DNA of 64,000 nt, taken from Rhodobacteraceae bacterium Alg231-04. GTDB lineage: Bacteria > Pseudomonadota > Alphaproteobacteria > Rhodobacterales > Rhodobacteraceae. The position numbers and the translations under genes were made by a program. The stretch covers positions 124,001-188,000 of the forward strand of contig FREY01000005.1 of assembly GCA_900143635.1 (NCBI GenBank), read 5' to 3'. Each line of letters opens with the position of its first letter. Position 1 is the first letter of the stretch. Below the pieces are notes generated by a model that had not been told where the DNA came from, searched no databases, and was given only the letters and a program-made list of their open reading frames with translations. This document shows, one piece after another, positions 26,055 through 34,518 of this stretch.

Positions 26055-27188
26055 TTAGCCGCCGAACACGGTCTGCACGTTGGCAATCGGAGTGAGCGGG
26101 CTTGCCAGCAGGGAGATGGTCTTGGCCCATTGCGAATAGGGCGCCTCGGTCACATAGAGCGTGTCGTCGTCGCGGATGACGAAATCTCGGGCGACAAACA
26201 GACCATTGGGTTCGGTCAGGTTCAGCACATAGACCATGCGCTGGGCGCCCTGCAGGTCGTCGCGGCCCAGAACCTGGCCTGCGATTTCCGCTGGTTCGTT
26301 TCGGAAAATGAACACGCCGGTTGGGTCAGAGGAGGTCGATATCAAACCGCCAACTTGGGCGATGGCCTCAAGCGCCGAGAGGTCCTGACTTTCGAAAGGC
26401 ACACGTGCCTGCGACGCGGTGCTGCCAAGCGCGGTGAAAGAGCGCGTGTCTTCTTCGACCAGAATGCGGTCGCCACCGCGCAGGGCAATGTCCAGTTCGG
26501 GGTGGTCAAACAGATCCTGGAACCAGATGCGGCCCTGTTCCTGGCCACGGATGACGGTCACCTGGGCAATGTCAGGCGCGATGGACACGCCGCCGGCCTG
26601 GGCCAGCATGGTTGCGAGGGTCCGGGTTGGCCGCTGGATCGGGTAGATGCCCTGACCCGTCACAGCGCCGGTCAGGCTGACGGTGGACCCGTCGCCCGCA
26701 AGACGGCGCACCTGCACCTGGGGATCGGGGGTCTGGTCTTCCAACTTGCCGGTGATGGCTTCGCGCAGCTGCTCGGGGGTGTTACCCGATGCCCGCAGGC
26801 GGCCCGCATAAGGCACAAAGATAAAACCGGCGCTGTCGACCTGGACTTCTTCCAGCACAGTGGAGTTGGTGGCCTCGGCGGCGAGCAACCCGTCGTCGAC
26901 GTTTTCCCAGATTGTCAGGCCAAGAACATCGCCCGGACGGATCGTGTCGGAGGTCAGCCTGCCGGCGGATTGGAAGGCATCCGAAAAGCCAAGGGCCGGC
27001 ACCACGGCGGTGGCCCGTGTCACCCGGTCGTTCACCGCAATGATGAAGGCGTCGCCCTCTTTTTGCACAGAGCCTGCGAAAATTTCACGTTTGGTCGGGC
27101 CGGATCGGGGCAGGGTGCACGATGCCGCCAGCGCCATAGCGGCCAGCAATGCCACGGGGCGCGCCCAGCGGAAGGGAACGGTTTTCAC
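26055..27188 (-). CDS. Polysaccharide export lipoprotein (Wza/KpsD-like)
   Basis: A 377-residue outer-membrane polysaccharide exporter. The signal peptide ends in the lipobox LAASC (Cys about 24). Next come the poly-export domain, with PGDVLGLTIWENVDDG (about 85-100), and SLBB-type beta-grasp repeats, including VPYAGRLRASGNTPEQLREA and GQGIYPIQRPTRTLATMLAQ. It lies between the KpsS-like and KpsC-like genes on the same strand, so it is probably the exit channel for the same capsule. No ABC transporter (KpsMT) or KpsE gene is in the window. Confidence 0.92.
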   Translation of the reverse strand: MKTVPFRWARPVALLAAMALAASCTLPRSGPTKREIFAGSVQKEGDAFIIAVNDRVTRATAVVPALGFSDAFQSAGRLTSDTIRPGDVLGLTIWENVDDGLLAAEATNSTVLEEVQVDSAGFIFVPYAGRLRASGNTPEQLREAITGKLEDQTPDPQVQVRRLAGDGSTVSLTGAVTGQGIYPIQRPTRTLATMLAQAGGVSIAPDIAQVTVIRGQEQGRIWFQDLFDHPELDIALRGGDRILVEEDTRSFTALGSTASQARVPFESQDLSALEAIAQVGGLISTSSDPTGVFIFRNEPAEIAGQVLGRDDLQGAQRMVYVLNLTEPNGLFVARDFVIRDDDTLYVTEAPYSQWAKTISLLASPLTPIANVQTVFGG

Positions 27189-27284
27189 TGCTTCGGTCTC
27201 CTCGACCTGTTATTGTTCTGCCTCAGTTTTTTGGTCAAACTAGCGGAAAGCAGGGCGAAAATCCAGCAAAAGGCAGCGGCGGTT

Positions 27285-28574
27285 TCAGCGGACAAGCCGC
27301 AACTGTTGCCGGGGGGCCGCTTTGCCTGCGGTCAGCGCCTCGTAGGGGTCTTCAGCCATCAGGATCAGATCGGTGATCTGGCGCAGCAATTGCTGGCGGC
27401 CGTGACGGGAATAATACCCGCCGGGCAGCTGCGATGTCTCCAGCAGATATTGCCGGTATGCGCGATAGGCGCGGGCATCAGGCCGGGTCGGTTCGGCAAA
27501 GAAGTCGGCGGCAGGCTGGTGCGAGACGAATTCAGGCTTGTCATAGACCGCCTGGCCAAAGGCGCGTAGCGGAATGCCGCGCCACAGCACCTGCTGGCCA
27601 GCGGTGGAGTTCACCGTCACCGCGCTTCGGGCTTCATTCAGCAGGCCGGCCAGTTTGCCGCCGCGCACATAATGCACCCGGTCAGACAGGTCATATGTCT
27701 GCGCCAAACGGCGCACTTCACGGCGCAGGGGCACCCGCCCGTCTTCCAGCGGGTGGGCCTTGAAAACAAGGTGGTGATGGGTTGGCGCGCCCTCGGCAAA
27801 ACCGCGCATCACCAGATCCAGAAACTCGGTCATGGAGGAGAAGGGTGAATGCATCCGGAACGAGCTGTCGTGCTCCAGCTGCAGCAGGGCCAGATGGTAG
27901 GGAAACCCGCCGCTGCGAATACGGCTGCTGGCGATGCGCCGCTCCAGCGCCTGTGCAGGCATCAGCAGAAGACGCCGCAGATAGAGCTGGAATTCCTTGG
28001 CAACAGGGATGGACCTGTGCGGTCGGAAATTGCGAAAACCCCGGTTTCGGAACATCACGAACCAATGATAGGCGGCGCCATAGAAGATATGCTGGCGCAT
28101 GTCGCCCCAATGGGATGGCGGAATAGGCAGATCCGCGCCGGCATGGTCATGGGCCTCCTGCATTTCGGCCACGCTCATCTCCATCAGCCGCGAGTGCCCG
28201 TTTGAACCGCCGCGCTCGTAAGTAACCCAATAGGGCCGCAGGTAGCCCTCCTCGAAGATATGGATTGTGATGCTACGGGCCCGCGCCGCGTCCACCGCGT
28301 CGGCATGAATGGGGCGGGTGTCACCATAGAGGACGATATCGGTGACCTGCTTTTCTTCGCAAATCCGCGCGAATGTCGCTGACCAGTCTTCGGGGCTTTC
28401 TAAATAGGGGATGAAACTGTCGGCATCGGGCCAGAAGGCCCGGTCGCCGGCATTGAAGCCAACACGCCAGACCGTTCCGCCGGCAGCCTGCAGCATTCGG
28501 CCCAACTGGCCGAAGAAGGGCCCATGCGGTCCCTGCAGGAATAGAAAAACGCGTGTATCGGTGCCTGGTTTCAT
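27285..28574 (-). CDS. Capsular polysaccharide biosynthesis protein KpsS-like
   Basis: A 429-residue protein of the KpsS/LipB family, the partner of KpsC in priming the Kdo linker. Seen: the opening VFLFLQGPHGPFFGQLGRML, then FNAGDRAFWPDADSFIPY and HIFEEGYLRPYWVTYERGG (about residues 128-146), all characteristic of KpsS. Later, VNSTAGQQVLWRGIPL is the glycosyltransferase-like C-terminal motif. It is the first gene of the capsule set; about 200 bp separate it from the divergent ribE. Confidence 0.92.
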   Translation of the reverse strand: MKPGTDTRVFLFLQGPHGPFFGQLGRMLQAAGGTVWRVGFNAGDRAFWPDADSFIPYLESPEDWSATFARICEEKQVTDIVLYGDTRPIHADAVDAARARSITIHIFEEGYLRPYWVTYERGGSNGHSRLMEMSVAEMQEAHDHAGADLPIPPSHWGDMRQHIFYGAAYHWFVMFRNRGFRNFRPHRSIPVAKEFQLYLRRLLLMPAQALERRIASSRIRSGGFPYHLALLQLEHDSSFRMHSPFSSMTEFLDLVMRGFAEGAPTHHHLVFKAHPLEDGRVPLRREVRRLAQTYDLSDRVHYVRGGKLAGLLNEARSAVTVNSTAGQQVLWRGIPLRAFGQAVYDKPEFVSHQPAADFFAEPTRPDARAYRAYRQYLLETSQLPGGYYSRHGRQQLLRQITDLILMAEDPYEALTAGKAAPRQQLRLVR

Positions 28575-28773
28575 TGTCTGTCCGGCTCTGGGGCGGCCTG
28601 CTGCTCTTGTGCGCTGTTGTATCAGCGCAGTTTGGCGAAACTAAGACCTGCGACGGCGGGCAGCAAGCGGGGTGGTCTTGTTGCCGCTGCGAGGGCCCTG
28701 CGGGCTTGTGAAGCGGCAACACTCGGGCTAGGTCTTGCGGCACTGGTTTCACCCCTATGAGGAGCGCCCTTTC

Positions 28774-29361
28774 ATGTTCACAGGGATCATCACCGACGTT
28801 GGCAGCATCATCGAGCTGGAGCAGCAGGGCGATCTGCGGGCGCGTATCCGCACTGCCTATGATACCGCCACTATCGACATGGGGGCTTCGATTGCCTCGG
28901 ATGGTGTCTGTCTGACCGTCGTGGCGCTGGGCGACGACTGGTATGATGTGCAGATCTCGGCCGAGACCGTGTCAAAGACGAACCTGGGCGATTGGACCGT
29001 TGGCAAGCGGCTGAACCTGGAACGCGCACTGAAGGTCGGAGACGAGCTGGGCGGGCATATTGTCTCGGGTCATGTTGATGGCGTCGCCGAAGTGGTTGAC
29101 ATCAGGGATGAGGGCGACAGCACCCGCGTCACCCTGCGCGCGCCAGAGGCGCTGGCAAAGTTCATTGCCCCCAAGGGGTCCGTCGCATTGAACGGCACCT
29201 CGCTCACCGTGAACGAGGTGGCAGGCTGTGATTTCGGCATCAATTTCATCCCCCACACCAAAGAGGTGACCACATGGGGCGATGTGGCGCTGGGCAGCCG
29301 CGTGAACCTGGAGATCGACACGCTGGCCCGCTACGTCGCGCGTCTGGGCGAGTTCAGCTAA
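28774..29361 (+). CDS. ribE: Riboflavin synthase (alpha chain)
   Basis: The 195-residue enzyme that dismutates two lumazines to riboflavin. Two lumazine-binding domains of about 90 residues are visible; the first opens with MFTGIITDVGSI and each contains a GxSLTV-like motif (SDGVCLTV and LNGTSLTVNEV). GAGGAG lies nine bases before the ATG at 28774; the frame reaches upstream to 28735 without a better site. It starts the second part of the riboflavin cluster. I see no FMN riboswitch in the 200 bp before it. Confidence 0.95.
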   Translation: MFTGIITDVGSIIELEQQGDLRARIRTAYDTATIDMGASIASDGVCLTVVALGDDWYDVQISAETVSKTNLGDWTVGKRLNLERALKVGDELGGHIVSGHVDGVAEVVDIRDEGDSTRVTLRAPEALAKFIAPKGSVALNGTSLTVNEVAGCDFGINFIPHTKEVTTWGDVALGSRVNLEIDTLARYVARLGEFS

Positions 29362-29548
29362 GCCCCCCCGCTATCCTATCCACAAAAGATCCGCTGTTGG
29401 GTGAGAAAAGCCGTTTGGCGGTCCTGTGCTGCCGCGCACAGACCCTGTTCTGCCGCCTGCGGGGGTGGCAATCGCCCCTGTGGTGGTCTATCTGCCTAAA
29501 CCAAAGGGCCTTGCCGCCCCGATACCGCTCATCGAAAGGCTGCCACAC

Positions 29549-30670
29549 ATGAGCTTTGAAACACCGGGTCCCGTCGAAAACGGGCTGCGCGATGCGATCT
29601 CCCCGATTGAAGAGATCATTGAAGAGGCCCGTCAGGGCCGCATGTTCATTCTGGTCGATCACGAGGACCGTGAGAACGAAGGCGATCTGGTGATTCCAGC
29701 GCAGGCGGCGGATGCGGCAGCGATCAATTTCATGGCCACCCACGGGCGCGGGCTGATCTGTCTGACCCTGCCGGCCGAGCGGATCGAGGAACTGGGCCTG
29801 CCGATGATGGCCATGCACAACTCGTCGCGCCACGAAACCGCCTTTACCGTTTCGATCGAAGCCCGCGAGGGAGTCACCACCGGGATTTCCGCAGGCGACC
29901 GCGCGCTGACCGTGGCAACTGCAATCGATCCGGAGTGCACCTCGGCTGATATCGCCACGCCGGGCCATGTCTTCCCGCTGCGGGCGCGCCGGGGTGGCGT
30001 GCTGGTGCGGGCAGGACATACCGAAGCGGGTTGCGATGTGTCGCGGCTGGCCGGGCATTACCCGGCCTCGGTGATTTGCGAGATCATGAAGGAAGACGGC
30101 ACCATGGCGCGTTTGCCGGATCTGGTGGACTATGCCAAGACACACGGGCTGAAGATCGGCACCATCGCCGACCTGATCACCTACCGGTCGCGCAATGACA
30201 ATCTGGTGGTGGAAACCAGCCGCAGTGACGTCACCTCTGAATTTGGCGGCGACTGGGACATGCGGATATTCACCGACCAGACCCACGGTGTTGAACATGT
30301 GGTGCTGATCAAGGGCGATATCACCGCCCCCGGACCAGTCCTGACCCGTACCCATGCGCTGCACGAAGCCTCTGATATTCTGGGTCTGGGCCCGAAATCG
30401 GCCAAGGAACTGCCTCGCGCGATGGAGCTGATCGCTGATGAGGGCCGCGGTATCGTCTGCCTGTTCCGCGAGCCGCGCCATTCGCTCTATGCGCCCGATG
30501 ACGAGGGCCCGCGCACCATCAAGCAGACCGGGCTTGGGGCGCAGATCCTGTCGAAGCTTGGCGTGGCCGAGCTGGAGCTGCTGACGGATTCTCCCGAAAC
30601 CACCTATTTGGGTCTGGATGCCTATGGGATCTCCATCACCGGCACCCGCCCGATTTTGAAGGACGCTTGA
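29549..30670 (+). CDS. ribB: 3,4-dihydroxy-2-butanone-4-phosphate synthase with a degenerate GTP cyclohydrolase II domain
   Basis: A 373-residue RibB enzyme that makes the four-carbon riboflavin precursor from ribulose 5-phosphate. The N-terminal domain is intact: [18 protein letters not shown] (about residues 36-53) holds the metal-binding acidic residues, and [13 protein letters not shown] is present. The C-terminal half looks like GTP cyclohydrolase II (RibA), but the zinc-binding Cys-rich motif is replaced ([17 protein letters not shown]) and the QEGRG-type active site is lost (FREPRHSLY). So the second activity is probably absent and GTP cyclohydrolase II must be encoded elsewhere. The ATG at 29549 is used; a longer frame to 29426 lacks a ribosome site. 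Confidence 0.92.
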   Translation: MSFETPGPVENGLRDAISPIEEIIEEARQGRMFILVDHEDRENEGDLVIPAQAADAAAINFMATHGRGLICLTLPAERIEELGLPMMAMHNSSRHETAFTVSIEAREGVTTGISAGDRALTVATAIDPECTSADIATPGHVFPLRARRGGVLVRAGHTEAGCDVSRLAGHYPASVICEIMKEDGTMARLPDLVDYAKTHGLKIGTIADLITYRSRNDNLVVETSRSDVTSEFGGDWDMRIFTDQTHGVEHVVLIKGDITAPGPVLTRTHALHEASDILGLGPKSAKELPRAMELIADEGRGIVCLFREPRHSLYAPDDEGPRTIKQTGLGAQILSKLGVAELELLTDSPETTYLGLDAYGISITGTRPILKDA

Positions 30671-30671
30671 T

Positions 30672-31223
30672 ATGGCCGGAACCGAGACCCACTACACCCT
30701 GGCGCGCGCTGAATTCGACAAGCCGGTTAAGCTGCTGATCGTTGTCGCGCCCTACTACAAGGACATCGCTGACAACCTCGTGGCTGGTGCCGTGGCCGAG
30801 ATCGAGGCCGCTGGCGGAACTTACGAGATCTGCGAAGTGCCCGGTGCGCTGGAAGTGCCCACCGCGATCTCCATCGCTGATCGGTCGTCGAATTTCGACG
30901 GCTACGTGGCGCTGGGCTGCGTGATCCGCGGCGAGACCACCCATTATGACACCGTCTGCAACGACAGCAGCCGCGCGATCCAGCTGATGGGTCTGCAGGG
31001 CCTGTGCATCGGCAATGGTATCCTGACGGTTGAGAACCGGCCTCAGGCTGAAGTACGTGCAGACACGGGCGCGATGAACAAAGGTGGCGGTGCGGCGGCT
31101 GCGGCCTTGCATCTCATTGCGCTCACGCGTAAGTGGGGCGCCCAGACCAAAGGCGTTGGATTCAAGGCTCCTCTTGAGGAGATCCAGATCGCCAGCAGCA
31201 GCAACGGATCCCGCAGCGCATGA
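30672..31223 (+). CDS. ribH: 6,7-dimethyl-8-ribityllumazine synthase
   Basis: The 183-residue lumazine synthase, which joins the RibB and RibD products. Seen: EVPGALEVPTAI, CVIRGETTHYDTVCNDSSRA with the catalytic His, and GNGILTVENRPQAE. The C-terminus is longer than usual by about 20 residues (after KWGAQTKG). It begins one base after the ribB stop and overlaps nusB by four bases (ATGA), so ribB-ribH-nusB are one operon. Confidence 0.96.
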   Translation: MAGTETHYTLARAEFDKPVKLLIVVAPYYKDIADNLVAGAVAEIEAAGGTYEICEVPGALEVPTAISIADRSSNFDGYVALGCVIRGETTHYDTVCNDSSRAIQLMGLQGLCIGNGILTVENRPQAEVRADTGAMNKGGGAAAAALHLIALTRKWGAQTKGVGFKAPLEEIQIASSSNGSRSA

Positions 31224-31678
31224 GCAAACCAACCCGTCAGATGAGATCGGCCTCGCGGCTGTATGCCGTTCAAGCACTGTTCCAGATGGAACAGAGCGAG
31301 CAGACCTTCGATCAGATCATCGTTGAATTCCTCGATCACCGTTTTGGCGCCGAGTATGAAGGCGACGAGATGGCCGAGGGCGATAGCGAACTGTTCCGCA
31401 CATTGGTGCGCGAAGCGGTGAACTATCAGGCACCGATCGACCAGATGACGGACCGCGCCTTGGTGGCGAAATGGCCGATTGCCCGCATCGATCCCACATT
31501 GCGCGCGCTGTTCCGCGCAGCCGGGGCCGAGCTGATGCAGGTCGGCACCCCGCCGAAAGTTGTGATCACCGAATTTGTTGACGTGGCGCGCGCCTTCTTC
31601 CCGGAAGGCAAGGAGCCGAAGTTCGTCAATGGCGTGCTGGATCACATGGCCCGCGAGGCGAAACCGGAAGCTTTCTGA
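31220..31678 (+). CDS. nusB: Transcription antitermination factor NusB
   Basis: A 152-residue NusB, the all-helical factor that joins the rRNA antitermination complex with NusE (S10). Seen: RLYAVQALFQMEQSE (about residues 11-25), then VVITEFVDVARAFFPEGKEPKFVNGVLDHMA, which matches the family C-terminal motif (quoted here only by name of its ends: VITEFVDVA and KFVNGVLD). Its ATG overlaps the ribH stop. The intrinsic terminator at 31704 ends the operon. Confidence 0.95.
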   Translation: MSKPTRQMRSASRLYAVQALFQMEQSEQTFDQIIVEFLDHRFGAEYEGDEMAEGDSELFRTLVREAVNYQAPIDQMTDRALVAKWPIARIDPTLRALFRAAGAELMQVGTPPKVVITEFVDVARAFFPEGKEPKFVNGVLDHMAREAKPEAF

Positions 31679-31703
31679 GGCGCAACCGGATAGCAGAAAT
31701 GAG

Positions 31704-31732
31704 AAAGGCATGCCACGCGGCGTGCCTTTTTT
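31704..31732 (+). terminator. Intrinsic terminator of the ribE-ribB-ribH-nusB operon
   Basis: Arms AAAGGCA (31704-31710) and TGCCTTT (31723-31729) with a GC-rich upper stem, followed by a run of T residues. Confidence 0.85.
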
Positions 31733-31875
31733 GCGTTTCGGGGGGGTGGGGCTGATGGCGGATCGATGAGGGGCGCAGCTTCCGCAGACTGGGGCCGGCA
31801 AGATGCAACAGTCGGAGCAGACCAACGTCAGCCGATCACGATATCCGCGCGGGCAGCCAGTAGGTCAAGGAATGG

Positions 31876-33486
31876 TCAATCAAGGGCGTCAAGGCAGGCC
31901 CAAAGCTCCCTTTTGCGAAACGGCTTCGTCAGAAAACCATCCATGCCCGCCGCTTTGCACGCTGCCGCGTCGCTTTTTTGCGCGTTCGCTGTAAGCGCAA
32001 CTATTCTACATTTTGCGCGCCCTGTTTCTCTCTCATTTTGCCTAATTTTCCGGGTGGCCTCTAGCCCCCCCATTACAGGCATGGATAGATCCATCAGAAT
32101 GAGATCAATGTCCGAATTCTGAGCGGTTTCATATGCCAGGAGACCGTTTTCAACGAAGGACAGGTCCACACCGGATCTTTCCAGCATTTTCTTCACGACA
32201 AACTGGTTGGTTTTATTGTCCTCGGCCACAAGGATCTTCATGCCCTGCAGATTCGCTAGAGCTTTCTGTGCAAGTGCGGCCTCGTCGTCGCTGGTCATCG
32301 CTTCCAGAAGATCTGGTGAACCATACAGTGAGGTTGAGTCACCTGTTACCTCCCCTCCAGACGGAGGGGAAAGGTCAAGCTGTACCGCAAAGGTCGAACC
32401 CTGACCGGGAGAGGATCTGACGGAAATATCCCCGCCCATCCTCTCAACAAGTGCCTGCGAGATTGCGAGCCCAAGACCTGTGCCTTCGGTGACTTTCTTT
32501 AATGACCCATCGGCCTGTTCAAAGGCCGAAAAAATGCTGTCGAGCTGGTCTTCTTCTATCCCGCAGCCGGTGTCCGAAATCTCAAACTCCAGCGGCCCTG
32601 ATGACGAGGCGGCATCATAGGAAATCGCGACCGAAATCTGACCCTCATCGGTGAATTTGATTGCGTTGCCGATCAGGTTCAACAGAATCTGACGGACTTT
32701 ATTGGCGTCCCCCAGGAATACTGACGGAACGCTACTGTGATAATCGATTTGAAAATCGAGGCCCTTGTAAGCGGTTTTGGCCGATAGAAGCGTTGCGATT
32801 TCGTCAACAAGGTCGCGCAATGAAAAGGGTTCAGAGTTCAACGAAATCTTGTCAGACTTGATCTGAGAAAAATCCAGAACTTCGTTGATGATTTCAAGCA
32901 AAGCATTGGCCGAATTGAAAATTGTATTCGCGAAGAGTGACTGCTCGTTGTCCAGTTTGGTTTCTCTCAGCAATTCACAGATACCGATGATGCCGTTCAT
33001 CGGCGTCCGGATCTCATGGCTCATATTGGCCAGAAACCGTTCCTTGGCCTTGCTCGCTTCTTCCGCCTTTTCCTTGGCAACCCTGGTGAGTTCCAGCGCC
33101 GCGTCGCGTTCACGTTCCGATGTCACATCTTCTGTGGAGCCAACAAGATGAGTCAGCTGCCCTGCTTTATCGAAAACAGGCGTCATGGTTGTGCGGATGT
33201 GTGTTGTCTTGTGAACCGCGGGTATATTGATCTCGTAGGTGGTTTCCTGCGCGGTGTGCACCACATCCATATGCAGGGCCAAAGCCCGCTCGCCGGTTGA
33301 GCCTCCGAAGATTTCCAAAGCCGTTTTGCCATACCAGCCTTCTGCGGGCAGTTTGGTGATTTGTCTGGATCGATTGTTCATCGCGACATACCGGGGGATG
33401 CCATCGTCACCAACCTCCAGGACAATGACGGCCATGCCTATGGCATCCAACACGGCATAGGTGTCGATCATTTGACTTCGCTTCAC
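31876..33486 (-). CDS. Hybrid sensor histidine kinase / response regulator
   Basis: A 536-residue hybrid kinase without membrane helices. Order: N-terminal PAS-like sensor (about 8-120), a short coiled coil, HisKA with the phospho-acceptor His 157 in [13 protein letters not shown], an ATPase domain with [16 protein letters not shown] and [19 protein letters not shown], and a C-terminal receiver with Asp 466 in [13 protein letters not shown] and Lys in [10 protein letters not shown]. The receiver has no output domain, so an external phosphotransfer protein is likely needed. The kinase lies alone between nusB (convergent) and rpiB (upstream, same strand), so its signal and target are unknown. 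Its codon use includes more A/T-rich codons than most neighbours. Confidence 0.93.
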   Translation of the reverse strand: MKRSQMIDTYAVLDAIGMAVIVLEVGDDGIPRYVAMNNRSRQITKLPAEGWYGKTALEIFGGSTGERALALHMDVVHTAQETTYEINIPAVHKTTHIRTTMTPVFDKAGQLTHLVGSTEDVTSERERDAALELTRVAKEKAEEASKAKERFLANMSHEIRTPMNGIIGICELLRETKLDNEQSLFANTIFNSANALLEIINEVLDFSQIKSDKISLNSEPFSLRDLVDEIATLLSAKTAYKGLDFQIDYHSSVPSVFLGDANKVRQILLNLIGNAIKFTDEGQISVAISYDAASSSGPLEFEISDTGCGIEEDQLDSIFSAFEQADGSLKKVTEGTGLGLAISQALVERMGGDISVRSSPGQGSTFAVQLDLSPPSGGEVTGDSTSLYGSPDLLEAMTSDDEAALAQKALANLQGMKILVAEDNKTNQFVVKKMLERSGVDLSFVENGLLAYETAQNSDIDLILMDLSMPVMGGLEATRKIRQNERETGRAKCRIVALTANAQKSDAAACKAAGMDGFLTKPFRKRELWACLDALD

Positions 33487-33905
33487 TCGTTACATCCCTT
33501 GCACACAGGAGCATTCACCTGAGTGTCCAACATCAGATGGCACTTACCAAGAGAATGTTATCATCTCTCACCTAATCAAATCTGAAGGCGGACATGCGCA
33601 GGGTTGGTTTTGGTAGACAAGGAGGCGTGCAGCATGCCTTTGCCCTTTTATGAAATAGGACGGGTTTGGGGCAACTAACATGCCCGCCGGGGTGCTTGGC
33701 TGCTTCGGTAACCAGCCTAGCTTTTTCAAAGCTCAAGTCCTGCGCGGTGTCGGCCTTCAGGTCGCCGACACCTGTGAATGCGGTGACAGGAAGCAGGCAC
33801 CGCATGATTGGCATAATACGGGAAACGCCCTCACTGAAACCAGCGAGGGCGCATTTTCAGTGCCGGATTTCCGGCAAACGCAATAGTGGGCTAGGCTCGC
33901 AGGCC
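33487..33905. other. 419 bp intergenic region with two hairpins, no convincing gene
   Basis: The short frames here lack ribosome sites and recognisable content. Two strong inverted repeats stand out: GGTGTCGG (33746-33753) with CCGACACC (33765-33772), and CGCCCTC (33826-33832) with GAGGGCG (33845-33851). The second may act as a terminator for rpiB on the minus strand. A small RNA is possible but unsupported. Confidence 0.5.
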
Positions 33906-34355
33906 TCAGGCCTCGATCGCCTTGATCATATCGACGCGGGTGCCGTGGCGGCCGCCCTCAAATTCAGCGTCGAGGAAGGCGTCGACGATTTCCATCGCCA
34001 GCGATTCCCCCACCACGCGGGCGCCGATGGACAGGATATTGGCATCGTTGTGTTCGCGGATCATCCGGGCCGAGAAGGGATCAGCGCAGACGCCGCAGCG
34101 GATGCCCTTCACCTTGTTGGCGGCCATCATGATCCCCTGACCGGTGCCGCACAGGATGATGCCCAAATCCGCATCGCCCGCGGCCACTTTCTGCGCCGCG
34201 GCCTCGCCGTGTTTGGGATAATGGGTGCTTTCAGGCGTTTGCGGCCCGATGTCCTCGATCTCCCAACCTTTGGCTTTGGCGTGGGCGGCAATGGCCTGGC
34301 GCAGGTCGATGGCTGCGTGGTCGCTGGACAGGACGAGGCGTTTGGTGGTTGTCAT
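33906..34355 (-). CDS. rpiB: Ribose 5-phosphate isomerase B
   Basis: A 149-residue RpiB that interconverts ribose 5-phosphate and ribulose 5-phosphate in the pentose phosphate pathway. Seen: LVLSSDHAAIDLRQ (about residues 7-20) and LCGTGQGIMMAANKVKGIRCG (catalytic Cys in the CGTGQG motif; quoted in part as LCGTGQGIMMAANKVKG), then EHNDANILSIGARV. The ATG at 34355 is used; the frame extends to a TTG at 34379 with eight extra residues not typical of the family. Confidence 0.95.
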   Translation of the reverse strand: MTTTKRLVLSSDHAAIDLRQAIAAHAKAKGWEIEDIGPQTPESTHYPKHGEAAAQKVAAGDADLGIILCGTGQGIMMAANKVKGIRCGVCADPFSARMIREHNDANILSIGARVVGESLAMEIVDAFLDAEFEGGRHGTRVDMIKAIEA

Positions 34356-34518
34356 CGAAGTGGTATCCCATTTTCCCAATATCGTCTGGCGCTGGACCAG
34401 AGCGGATCAGGCAGTGTGCGTTTCATCAGGTGTCGGCCTGATAGCATAAGCCACACAGAGATGCAGCCATCGAAACGCGGCTCTGTATCAAGTTGCTGAT
34501 CAACCCGGGGCAGCGGCT

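Noticed and set aside
28575-28773. Possible FMN riboswitch before ribE
   Set aside because: The RFN consensus segments are not present; only ordinary GC-rich DNA is seen.
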